From positions 20,088-84,087 of the IMG/VR virus record IMGVR_UViG_3300034101_004323: a stretch of DNA of 64,000 nucleotides, one strand, 5' to 3'. Source of the DNA: a virus. Numbering within the stretch: the first letter of the stretch is position 1; every line of letters starts with the position of its first letter. This document shows positions 25,347 to 34,929 of the stretch, piece after piece. The translations under genes were made by a program, and so were the position numbers. Below the pieces are notes generated by a model, which was not told where the DNA came from, ran no database searches, and was given only the letters and a program-made list of their open reading frames with translations.

Positions 25347-28300
25347 TTAATTCCTACCTATAAGAATCCATTTTCCATTTTCAAACATAAACATTCCTGT
25401 ATTCTTTGCTCCCGATATAGTAAAATTAAATCTAGTATTGTCAAATATTATAGGTATCCTTGGCGCATTTTCGGGTCTTCTTGATCCTTGTATATATGTT
25501 AATGATACTATTGCGCTATTATTTCCTGTAATTTGACCAAAAACAATAAAAGACTGCTTTGATACAGGCTCATAGAATCCTGAATTTGAATTATATCTGC
25601 ATAATAATTTTGATCCTCTTGGCGCTGTATATCCACTCTTATCTTTAACATAAATCAATCTTCTTATACCATAATCCATTGGCTGAACAGAATATTCTGC
25701 ATCATCAATAAAAGCTCTTGTTGGATAGGTTTCAAATCCACCATCTGGTAAAATCATATCTTCTTCTAAAGTAATATATATCATCTTATATGGACATTTA
25801 TTTTTAGCATTAGCTTTACCAATAAATGTATTTAATAAAGATATATCAGTCCCGCTAGCTACAACATATGGCGGAAGAATTTCTCCGTCACATCCTCCTC
25901 CACCACTAGCGGACCATACTTTTCTATCATTATCCCATCTTACGTCTATAGGACCAACTGGCCACAGATCAGATCTTTCGGCCCAATTAAGATGAAAATA
26001 TTTACTTTTTGTTTTAATCCATTCATTTCCTTCTTTTTTATAACCTTTTCCTATAATGTCTCCCAATAGTTTTCCCTTAGACGGAATAAATTCCCCATCC
26101 TTAGTATAGTCATTTTGACCAGATGCATTTAATAGGAATCTCTTTGGTCTACCATATTTATCTATCTCAAGTGGTTCATCAGCAGCATTAGGAACAGGAT
26201 ATCCATCAGTATCATATCCCCATCCGTGCATCATTAATGGTCCTCTTAATCCAAAAAATCTTTGATTTAATAGAATATTCTCATTAGTATTATATTTATA
26301 TGTTAAATCGATATCATAATAATCTTTATTTACAGCATTACTTAGGTTCATAACCTTCATTAATTCACTACTCTCTAGACCAGCTTGGGTTTCTCCTGAT
26401 GGAACTTGTTGAACAGCAAATTGACCAGTTATTGGATCGTATAAGCTTTGTATGTTTCTTGCAAGATCTAAACTTTCAAAATCTACAGGAGCATGTTCTG
26501 ATCTTCCTATAACAGATATGCTGTGTCTTGATCTTTCTCCGCTAGCAGACGGTTGAGAATTAGGATTTTTAAATTCTCCATGTGGCATAACAATCGGATT
26601 TAATGATAAGATATTAATTTCTTGCGGCTGATCAGTATCTTCTCCAGATGGAAATACCAATTTTGATTTTGAACATAGTGGGCATGGGTAGTCTACTTCT
26701 TCTGCAATTTTAGAACCAGACGGAACAACTGAAATCTTATAATATCCTAATCCAGCACATTGTGGACAAATAATATTTTTTTTCTTTAATTCGTCAGTTA
26801 TACATCTTGAGGATAGAGAATATGTACTACCAAATAAAGTCGGATAGAATGATATTGGAGAGAAAAATCCATCCATACTCATGACTGCTTTGGAATCATA
26901 CTCTTTGCTAAGTTCTGATAAAATTTCACTAGGCATATAAAGAGCGGTTCTTGTATTATGTCTTCTGAGTTCTCCTGATCCACCAGGATCTTTAGAAACA
27001 ATATCTGTTTCCGGTATATAATGCATAGCCCTTCCTATAAAAACCTCGCCAGGACTTCTTCCATAAATTTTTGATTCAAAAGAAGATAAAGAGCTACCAG
27101 ATCTTGTATTTGAAGAATTCTCCATAATTTTATTAATTTGATTTGATATTTTTTGTTCAAATTTTGATTGAGCATCACTTAATTTTTTTAACAGAGATAT
27201 TCTAGATGTTGAGAATTGTTTAATTCTCTCTGCATTTTCTTTACTATATATACCTAATTTTTGTGAATATGTTCTAAAGCTATAATTTGTAGACACACCA
27301 TTGGTAGAAGCATAAGTAGAAATATTGCTTAATGTTAACCCCATATAATTATCTATATAGTTTTTTTGTAAAGAAACACAATTGAATCCATAGACTTTAG
27401 AAATTAAAGAAGCATGAACATCATTATCTGTTACTCCCAAAACCATGCCTCCGCCAAGACCAAATAAAGGTGGTCCGTAAACAGACACTTGACCATTTTC
27501 CAATATTGGCTGATAAGATAATTCAGAAGACATTGTATTTAGAACTAGTAAATCTAAAAATGATGTTCCTCCTGTTTGCCAAGGAACAAATTCCTCTCTT
27601 TTCTCCACCTTAGTGTCTCCTATTAACTGCTCGACAGCATTCGAAGAATCTATGATTCCAGGAAATACATTTGCTTGATTAGCTAAGCTCGGATAATTAG
27701 TCCATGGCCCATAACAATATAAATTAGATTTTAATGGAATACCAGCAAATAGAGGATGAGCCATTTTTGCGCTAATCATTTCGTGTTTACTTGATTGGTT
27801 TGAAGTATCTCCTTCAGAAACTAAAAATCCATTGTCTAATATTGGTATACAATATGACAGTAAAACCTTTTTTAAATCAGCTGTTAATAATTTTTTCTTT
27901 TCTAATATAGCTAAATCCTCTATAGCTACATTAGCTATAACAGTTAAATTTGGATCTTTTGTATAAGAATAGCTACTACCCATCAATTCAATTCCTGGAG
28001 AATCTATTATAGCTCTGGGTCCAATTAAACTTGATGGATCAAAAAACGCAATATCGTCACAAGATGTGGTAATATATACTTTTCTTGATGGAGCAGAAAA
28101 GACTGATCGTTTAACTTTATCATTACCGGATGATTGTTGTTGTTGTGATACTCCGCTAGATAATACTCCGGTTCTACCAAAAGGATCTTTTCTAACGTCA
28201 AACGTGTCTATCAATAAATAATCTTGTCCAATTGAAGCTAAATTAATTGATGGAATAATTTTCTTTTCACAATTAATAGACGATCCTATTCTATTAGCCC

Positions 28301-31232
28301 ATGCTTGATCGTATTCTCTAAGTTGTTTTCTCTCTGATATCTTATCAGGTACATCATTTTGTCTAATAAGATTTCTATTATATCTAGCTTTTAATTGTTG
28401 AGCTTTAATCTCATCACTCTGCTCGCACCACTTCTTTGACGCATCATCATAATTATACGATGCATTATATCCTAGTATAGGCTTAATTAATCCTTTATCA
28501 TCTATTAGTCTATAATAAGCAGGGCCGCCGACCATAATACAATCATCAATACTATTACCATACTCTTCCCATGCTCCATCTGCTAATTCTTTATCAAAAA
28601 AGATCTTTCCACTACCCTGATAAACTGCAATACCTCCAGCAGATGATGGTATTTGAATATTTGAGTAAGCCTTATCTCTATATGCCATTAATCCTGGTAA
28701 TCTTACCAAATATTTTTTACCATAATATTTATCTCCGATACTTTTAATAAATTCAACCAAAATACGTAAATCATTCATAAATTCATAGCTTAATGTTAAA
28801 CCAAAATTAATATCTGTTTTTCTTTTTTCAGGATTTGGGGTGTTTGATCTTTGTTTAGCTTCGCCAGAATAATTTGCTTTTCCTGGTGCGGCGTCCATTC
28901 CTGGACCCGTATTTGGGGAGTTAGAGCTAAATCCTGGCATTGGTAATACTGTTAACTTATCTAATTTCTTATAAAGATTCACCAACATAACAAATAAGTC
29001 TGGTTTTTCTGTTCTGTATTTTGCTAAGCAATATGCTAGATAAGAATCAAATCCTGCCATTGCTGCTCTAATTTCTGTTTCTGTTATTTTGAAAGCAAAA
29101 TCATTCAAATAAGCAGATTTTTGAATGTTCTTTTTGTTTTCTATCTCTGGTAATTGACCGTTTGCAGGAGGATCTTCTTCTTGTTCAGTATTATTTGTTG
29201 ATGAACCTAAGCCACTGTCCGTATATGGTATATTTCCAGGAATTGCAGGATCAAGTGCGTATAAACTAGACATGGACCCCAAGGATAATACTGGTAATTC
29301 TCTTGTTGTCATACTAACAACAAGTTGTCCTGTCCATGTGTCTAATGAAACCGGTCTAATATATCTAAAGATATTATTTGATGTTGTACTAATTTCTATT
29401 TGTTCGTTGTGTTTGTATCCGAAAAATGGACATATAGCATGATTTATTAATGGGGTATATCTATTTTTTGATGCTCTACTATTCTCACTATCTAATCCTC
29501 CGGTTCCAGATCCGTTGCTAGCAGGCGTAGATGAATCTGAAGCACTACTGGAACTAACAACTCCTTTAGGAGCAGAATACTTTGTTCCTCCTCCATAACT
29601 AAAAGAAGAAAAATAATTTCCAACCCATGGAATTGGTTTTCCTCCAACATTTGAATCTGAAAATTCAGTATCTTCTTTATTAAAAATATCACCAGTAAAA
29701 GTTTGTCTAATTGTTTCATTTCCATCATATAATTCTGAATTAACTGCTCCTAATACTTGCTTATTTATTACAGTATTTTTTGTAGATAAAAAATTAGGAA
29801 CTTTTACAGCAGATGATTTATCATTAAATCTATTATAATCAACAAATTTCTTAATTATCGGATTAAATATATAATTTGTTTGAGAATATGCTAATAAATA
29901 TGACTTGGCTTGATATAACCTTTGTTGATTACCTCCTATGTACATAACCTTAGGCGAATACCTATTATGTTCTTTACCAAATGATGTGGTTGTTGTTCCT
30001 ATTCCTTCATTTTCTATATTACTAACTAATGATGATACAGCGTTTGGTACTACTGGCAGTGTTCTATTAATAGTTTTAATTTTAATAACATTAATACCAT
30101 TTTTTCTTAATATTGTAGTATAAAAATCTCTACCTGTCTTTTCACAGGCCACCCTAATAAGATCAGCAATACTAATAGAAGAATCTGGAGCACTTACTCT
30201 GATATCCAAGGGTGGTCTTGGTATCTCTGATAAGTCTAAAGAGAATAATGATCTTGAGTTATTGTCCGATGCTAATGTTGGTGGGATTAATCCAAAGCTA
30301 TAATCTCTAAAATTTGCTACCTGTGGAGACGCAGAATTTGTTAGAACTGTAGGAGCTATAATTCTGCCAAAAGGAGAAAATGCTTTTTTGGTACCCAGAT
30401 CAGAAACATTAGATGTTGATGTTAAAACAGATAATGTATCTAAAACATAAGCTAAAGGAATACCATCCTCATTTTTTGCTGAAGCTCCAAAACCATATGA
30501 CTCCAAGAATCCATAAACATTAAAAACATTAGGGATATTACCATCTTTTATTTGTCCAGCATATTGGAGTCTGGTATCATCAACAACATTAACTGGTCCT
30601 CCAAAAGAACCAGCATATCTGGCAAAAACAGATCCGGCGTAATGATCCACAATAACTTTTGAATTTTGCAGCAAATCATCTGCGGAAGAAAGCGTAACAG
30701 TATATGATATTACATTTTGTCTATTACTTCTTTCCCAAGATGTTATAAAACCTCCAAATGAAAAATATCCAAATCTGAAATATGCTGGACATCCTATAAT
30801 ATTGTAACTATAAGTGGTTTGAGGATCATAATTACCATCAGGATCAATATTTGTTATATCTCCGATAAATCCAGGATCGCTACTAACCCAGTATTTTGAA
30901 ACCAGATTATTATTTCGTAAAGCATGATAAACCTTACCTGGGATTATTCGGTCTTTACTTTTTCCAAAAACATATGGAGAACTTGTCTCATCAATATAAC
31001 AATTATCATCAATACAATCATAATAATGATTATCTGGAAATGCTGATGGATCTATATCAAATATATTATTTGCTCTACATGCGGATATGTCATTAACCAG
31101 TTCAATATTTAAAGTAGACGATGTTCCACCCCAACCCAGATTATTACTAAAGGAAACAATACTTGATCCTAAAAATAACTGTTGTCCTATAATACTAGAT
31201 CCTTTTATATTTCTCAAACATGAATTTGGCAT
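25347..31232 (-). CDS. Giant tail/baseplate protein with a DnaJ-like zinc motif, 1961 residues
   Basis: The N-terminus (IVSFSNNLGWGGTSSTLNIELVND) looks like a beta-rich tail component, and around residues 345-375 ISIADLIRVACEKTGRDFY resembles hub-type tail proteins. A DnaJ-like zinc ribbon is seen near 1485-1525: CPQCAGLGYY, then CPLCSKSK. The C-terminus ends in beta-rich repeats. The gene follows the 628-residue protein with one intervening base and its stop abuts the next start. By position it is a distal tail, hub or fibre-base protein; the exact role is inferred. The zinc motif is unexpected in a virion protein. Confidence 0.55.
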   Translation of the reverse strand: MPNSCLRNIKGSSIIGQQLFLGSSIVSFSNNLGWGGTSSTLNIELVNDISACRANNIFDIDPSAFPDNHYYDCIDDNCYIDETSSPYVFGKSKDRIIPGKVYHALRNNNLVSKYWVSSDPGFIGDITNIDPDGNYDPQTTYSYNIIGCPAYFRFGYFSFGGFITSWERSNRQNVISYTVTLSSADDLLQNSKVIVDHYAGSVFARYAGSFGGPVNVVDDTRLQYAGQIKDGNIPNVFNVYGFLESYGFGASAKNEDGIPLAYVLDTLSVLTSTSNVSDLGTKKAFSPFGRIIAPTVLTNSASPQVANFRDYSFGLIPPTLASDNNSRSLFSLDLSEIPRPPLDIRVSAPDSSISIADLIRVACEKTGRDFYTTILRKNGINVIKIKTINRTLPVVPNAVSSLVSNIENEGIGTTTTSFGKEHNRYSPKVMYIGGNQQRLYQAKSYLLAYSQTNYIFNPIIKKFVDYNRFNDKSSAVKVPNFLSTKNTVINKQVLGAVNSELYDGNETIRQTFTGDIFNKEDTEFSDSNVGGKPIPWVGNYFSSFSYGGGTKYSAPKGVVSSSSASDSSTPASNGSGTGGLDSENSRASKNRYTPLINHAICPFFGYKHNEQIEISTTSNNIFRYIRPVSLDTWTGQLVVSMTTRELPVLSLGSMSSLYALDPAIPGNIPYTDSGLGSSTNNTEQEEDPPANGQLPEIENKKNIQKSAYLNDFAFKITETEIRAAMAGFDSYLAYCLAKYRTEKPDLFVMLVNLYKKLDKLTVLPMPGFSSNSPNTGPGMDAAPGKANYSGEAKQRSNTPNPEKRKTDINFGLTLSYEFMNDLRILVEFIKSIGDKYYGKKYLVRLPGLMAYRDKAYSNIQIPSSAGGIAVYQGSGKIFFDKELADGAWEEYGNSIDDCIMVGGPAYYRLIDDKGLIKPILGYNASYNYDDASKKWCEQSDEIKAQQLKARYNRNLIRQNDVPDKISERKQLREYDQAWANRIGSSINCEKKIIPSINLASIGQDYLLIDTFDVRKDPFGRTGVLSSGVSQQQQSSGNDKVKRSVFSAPSRKVYITTSCDDIAFFDPSSLIGPRAIIDSPGIELMGSSYSYTKDPNLTVIANVAIEDLAILEKKKLLTADLKKVLLSYCIPILDNGFLVSEGDTSNQSSKHEMISAKMAHPLFAGIPLKSNLYCYGPWTNYPSLANQANVFPGIIDSSNAVEQLIGDTKVEKREEFVPWQTGGTSFLDLLVLNTMSSELSYQPILENGQVSVYGPPLFGLGGGMVLGVTDNDVHASLISKVYGFNCVSLQKNYIDNYMGLTLSNISTYASTNGVSTNYSFRTYSQKLGIYSKENAERIKQFSTSRISLLKKLSDAQSKFEQKISNQINKIMENSSNTRSGSSLSSFESKIYGRSPGEVFIGRAMHYIPETDIVSKDPGGSGELRRHNTRTALYMPSEILSELSKEYDSKAVMSMDGFFSPISFYPTLFGSTYSLSSRCITDELKKKNIICPQCAGLGYYKISVVPSGSKIAEEVDYPCPLCSKSKLVFPSGEDTDQPQEINILSLNPIVMPHGEFKNPNSQPSASGERSRHSISVIGRSEHAPVDFESLDLARNIQSLYDPITGQFAVQQVPSGETQAGLESSELMKVMNLSNAVNKDYYDIDLTYKYNTNENILLNQRFFGLRGPLMMHGWGYDTDGYPVPNAADEPLEIDKYGRPKRFLLNASGQNDYTKDGEFIPSKGKLLGDIIGKGYKKEGNEWIKTKSKYFHLNWAERSDLWPVGPIDVRWDNDRKVWSASGGGGCDGEILPPYVVASGTDISLLNTFIGKANAKNKCPYKMIYITLEEDMILPDGGFETYPTRAFIDDAEYSVQPMDYGIRRLIYVKDKSGYTAPRGSKLLCRYNSNSGFYEPVSKQSFIVFGQITGNNSAIVSLTYIQGSRRPENAPRIPIIFDNTRFNFTISGAKNTGMFMFENGKWILIGRN

Positions 31233-31233
31233 T

Positions 31234-33120
31234 TTAATGATCCATATGATTTCTATCTGTGGTACATTGTTGGAAGATCCATGTTACAGACCTAGAATAT
31301 CTTCCCTGAGATGGAGTCCATGTCTCTGAGTCTGATTGAGTAAAAACAGTTCCATATGGTTGAGAAATAGAATTTTGAAATAAAGCATTTGTTCTATTGC
31401 CGAATGGTCTATGTCCTTCAATAATTAAGTCTATATTTTGCCATAATGGATTATCTGTGTATAAAGGACATGATGGATCTGTTTGTATGGATTCTCTTGG
31501 AGATGATGGTGGAACGATAACAACTTCAACACTAATGCTCTTTCTTGCGGTAGTCTTACCGTTGGTGGTAATAATAGGACCTAATTGGCGTCCAATAACT
31601 TGGGTTTCTGTGGTATTATCGGCTGGAGAATCTATTGTAACACTGATATTTTCACTAAGAACACCATTCCAAATAGAAGATAACATATTTGTTTTGTTAT
31701 TAAATTCATAACTATAATTTATAGTTCCTCTATTAGGATCATGACTTTCTGATGTTGATGCAGGAACGACGTTAAGGGTATTTTCTCTTGAATAATTCGG
31801 GTGTGTGTTTTGTTGACTTGGATTAATATCATTATATTCTGTTGTTCTATCATAACTATTAATGCCTAATGAAGCTCTTCTATATAACATAGGCTTAACT
31901 TTTTGTAACCAACCATCTCTAGCACTATCATATTTAGTTCTTTTGGGGGATATATTAGTTGCTACAGTAGTGTTTGATGGTTCTTTTCCATTATATTCTG
32001 AAAACTTTAAATTAATAGGATTATCTAATCCAGATCCTGTTGGCATAATTCCAGAAGTACCATCCATGATTTCTTTTGGCGTTTCTATCAAACCCTGTAA
32101 CGATCCAGCAACTCTCACTGTTGTTACATATTCTTGAGAAGTTGATCTTTCTATATTGAATGTCTCTATATATCCAATTTTTTCGGGCATTGCTAACCAA
32201 GAATCATTAACTTCGTATGTTCCATTATATATATCTATACTGGTAGTTCTAGCATGATTATATAGATGAGTACCACTAGAATTAGGAAAATAAGGAGAAG
32301 AACCAGCAGAATTTACTCCGCCAAATGGTTTTTTTAGCTGTTTTTCTACCCATGATTTGGCATATAAGTATGACTTATTATTTTGGGCTATTGATTCATC
32401 TATTGATAAACACTCTGTACCACTAGGAACAGGAATACCTCTTGCTGATAATCTTCTAGAAATTCTAAATTGAGGTATAGAAGTAATATCCACAGGAGAA
32501 GAATTCATTGTACCAATACCATTCAATGCTCCTATCACTCCAAAAGATGGGCTAAATGCCCCGTATCCTGGTGGACTTTCTGGTTTAGATGAAACATTAT
32601 ATATGTTATTTATAAATGAGATATCATCTTGTGGTTCTATTGTCCAGCTCTCACTTCTATCGCTAACATTATCTGATCCACTAACAGCAGTTAAAAATTC
32701 TAATCCAATAGCATAATCAGCAGTTTGAGTCCAATTATTTTCGCTTTTATTTACACTTAAATTAGTAACTCTTATACCACTAATACTATACATTACATCA
32801 TTATTACATTTGATCTCAAATAATCCATTTGAACAACTGAATAAATCCTCCAGTTTTTTGATAGATAAAATTATACCACTAATACCAGTTGATCCATTAG
32901 TATCACTAACAGCTTTTGTTGTACTTACTATTTTTCCTGTTAAATCTATCTGGTTTGTTATAGTTTCAACTATATTATTTGAATTAGCATTAAATGTTTT
33001 TGATATATCTACCAGAGGTTCTGGACCAACAATAGATCCTATATTAATACCTCTATAATATACTTTAACTCCGCTAGAGGATAATGCTTGAGCACTAAAT
33101 AATAAATCTTGATTAAACAT
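31234..33120 (-). CDS. Tail-associated structural protein, 628 residues
   Basis: The family was not recognised. The sequence is beta-rich with little charge, beginning FNQDLLFSAQALSSSGVKVYYRG. SKSENNWTQTADYAIGLEF near residue 130 and SVEVVIVPPSSP near 555 are strand-rich. It lies between the 414- and 1961-residue tail proteins with tight spacing, so a baseplate, hub or distal-tail role is likely. GGAT about 6 bases before the ATG is a weak ribosome site. Confidence 0.5.
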   Translation of the reverse strand: MFNQDLLFSAQALSSSGVKVYYRGINIGSIVGPEPLVDISKTFNANSNNIVETITNQIDLTGKIVSTTKAVSDTNGSTGISGIILSIKKLEDLFSCSNGLFEIKCNNDVMYSISGIRVTNLSVNKSENNWTQTADYAIGLEFLTAVSGSDNVSDRSESWTIEPQDDISFINNIYNVSSKPESPPGYGAFSPSFGVIGALNGIGTMNSSPVDITSIPQFRISRRLSARGIPVPSGTECLSIDESIAQNNKSYLYAKSWVEKQLKKPFGGVNSAGSSPYFPNSSGTHLYNHARTTSIDIYNGTYEVNDSWLAMPEKIGYIETFNIERSTSQEYVTTVRVAGSLQGLIETPKEIMDGTSGIMPTGSGLDNPINLKFSEYNGKEPSNTTVATNISPKRTKYDSARDGWLQKVKPMLYRRASLGINSYDRTTEYNDINPSQQNTHPNYSRENTLNVVPASTSESHDPNRGTINYSYEFNNKTNMLSSIWNGVLSENISVTIDSPADNTTETQVIGRQLGPIITTNGKTTARKSISVEVVIVPPSSPRESIQTDPSCPLYTDNPLWQNIDLIIEGHRPFGNRTNALFQNSISQPYGTVFTQSDSETWTPSQGRYSRSVTWIFQQCTTDRNHMDH

Positions 33121-33134
33121 CCTTTATCCTTACA

Positions 33135-34379
33135 TTATATTAATGCTACAGCACTCACATATATTGGGGTTATTTTTCCAGTAATTTCTGTTCCTAAATA
33201 ATTAGCTTTTATCGTATCTCCATCGTATATACGATAATTGTATTGTAATTGTCCAATATTAGAACCATTATAATATAAAGAGGCAATACTAGGTATTTCT
33301 GATAAGTCTGGTAAATATTCTGTGGTTTTAGCAACTTCGGAAAATTTTACTGGCTGACCAGATACCGGAGGAACTATAGCCACAACCAAATCTTTAAAAG
33401 AATCTGAATTCACAAAGATATCATCTATAACTATATCATAAGATTTATTCCCAAGATTTGCAATATATTTTGTACTCTCAATATCATTATATGTGGATAA
33501 TATAGCTGATCTAATTTGGTCCACTGTTACTTTTTTTGTTTTCATTGCTAAAGGATCAGCTATTATCCTAAATTTATCTTTATGGCCTCTATTTGGTAAT
33601 AATTGATTATTTTTTTTGTTTAATATAATTGAATCTATATTATCTGTGCATGGTATAAATTTGGCTAAAATATAATTTTGGTAAGTATATGTCCAATTAT
33701 TTTCTTTATTTAATACAATAAATTCATCATCAATAGGATTACTAGATATAATTTCGCATGGAATATTTGAGGCATCAGAAACAATGATTTCTTTATATTG
33801 AGTTTTAATAATAGAATTAGAATCTAATCCCTTAACTGTCATCTTTAACAAAACTTTAGCAGAAGTTGAGAACTTTGGTATTATCTGAAACGATGTTATT
33901 GGAACGAACCTATCATTGCCAGATATTGTATATATTTGAGGGGTAATATTAACAAATGTTCCAGACGGAACAGCAGATTCTACATTAAATTCTATAGAAT
34001 AACTATTTTTAGGTTCTATGTTGTTTTCTAAATAAACCTGACCAAGAGCATCAGCAGAAGCTGCATCACTTTGACTTTGAAAGTAAGTAATCTCATCTGG
34101 GCTTGCTGTTATTAAAGTAAAATTTCCCACATAAGAGTTATTCAGTATCAGATCAGGACTTAAAAAATTAGAGGTATTTGGTGCTATTACGACTCTTGTT
34201 CCTGTTATAACAGGATATTCTGAGCTGAGATTAGCTATAGATAATGTAGAAATGCCACCCACTCTTTGAGAAGCTGTTATGTCTGCAACTTTAATTGGTT
34301 TAGGTCTAAGTTCATCAAATGTGATGCTAAGTCCACAAGCCGCAGATATTATGTTATATTGTTCAGTTGGTATAAGCAT
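33135..34379 (-). CDS. Tail-associated structural protein, 414 residues
   Basis: No family was recognised. Multiple beta segments are seen (VADITASQRVGGISTLSI, ITGTRVVIAP, YSIEFNVESAVPSGTFV), and the C-terminus has an SLYYNGSNIGQLQYNYRIYDGD segment that looks like a small LysM- or hub-like beta fold. Its neighbours are a short fibre-like protein (173 residues) and the 628-residue tail protein. Probably a baseplate or tail-tip component. Confidence 0.5.
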   Translation of the reverse strand: MLIPTEQYNIISAACGLSITFDELRPKPIKVADITASQRVGGISTLSIANLSSEYPVITGTRVVIAPNTSNFLSPDLILNNSYVGNFTLITASPDEITYFQSQSDAASADALGQVYLENNIEPKNSYSIEFNVESAVPSGTFVNITPQIYTISGNDRFVPITSFQIIPKFSTSAKVLLKMTVKGLDSNSIIKTQYKEIIVSDASNIPCEIISSNPIDDEFIVLNKENNWTYTYQNYILAKFIPCTDNIDSIILNKKNNQLLPNRGHKDKFRIIADPLAMKTKKVTVDQIRSAILSTYNDIESTKYIANLGNKSYDIVIDDIFVNSDSFKDLVVAIVPPVSGQPVKFSEVAKTTEYLPDLSEIPSIASLYYNGSNIGQLQYNYRIYDGDTIKANYLGTEITGKITPIYVSAVALI

Positions 34380-34388
34380 AATTTGCCT

Positions 34389-34910
34389 TTAGCAGTTTTG
34401 GCAGGATATTGTTATGGTTCGACTTGTTAGCTCAATAAGTTCTGATGATGAATTGTAGTTTAATATTTTAAACTTTAAAATAGTTAAATTTTTAGATCCA
34501 GATATGGTTAGTGTTATTGGAACAATAGCTTCTTTAAGAGGTATGGTATTATTTGAGCTTGGATCAGTATAATTATATTCTGTATAGACTGGAGTATTAA
34601 TTGAGTAATTAATATCATTACCACTAAGATCTTCTAATTCAAATACATAATTAGTATCTGTCATTAGATCTATTACTTTAACATTTAGAATATCTCCACT
34701 ACAACAAAAATTATTTACAGAATCAAAAGTTATAGCAGGAACTTTGCTGAAACAAACTTGTTTACCAACGAACTCTACAACCGAACCATTAACTAATTTT
34801 GTATATAATTTACCAGTTACTGCATTTATTGCTATTTCTCCAACCACTAATTGATTAGCATGAGGAGGATTTATAGTTTGTTGATCATTTTTAAGTCGTA
34901 AAGTACCCAT
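34389..34910 (-). CDS. Short tail-fibre-like protein, 173 residues
   Basis: The N-terminus LRLKNDQQTINPPHANQLVVGE, then IAINAVTGKLYTKL, is the familiar opening of phage tail-fibre and fibre-attachment proteins, with the GE(I/L)AIN and GKLYTKL motifs. The rest is a beta-rich domain with five cysteines, including the FCCSG pair and a C-terminal CQNC. A strong AAGGAG site precedes ATG 34910. It probably attaches to or caps the large 1967-residue fibre encoded just upstream. Confidence 0.65.
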   Translation of the reverse strand: MGTLRLKNDQQTINPPHANQLVVGEIAINAVTGKLYTKLVNGSVVEFVGKQVCFSKVPAITFDSVNNFCCSGDILNVKVIDLMTDTNYVFELEDLSGNDINYSINTPVYTEYNYTDPSSNNTIPLKEAIVPITLTISGSKNLTILKFKILNYNSSSELIELTSRTITISCQNC

Positions 34911-34929
34911 TTAAACATTCTCCTTGATA

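Noticed and set aside
29492-29728. Minus-strand alternative frame within the 1961-residue gene
   Set aside because: It is rich in Leu/Glu/Gln from frame shadowing and lies entirely inside a convincing long gene.
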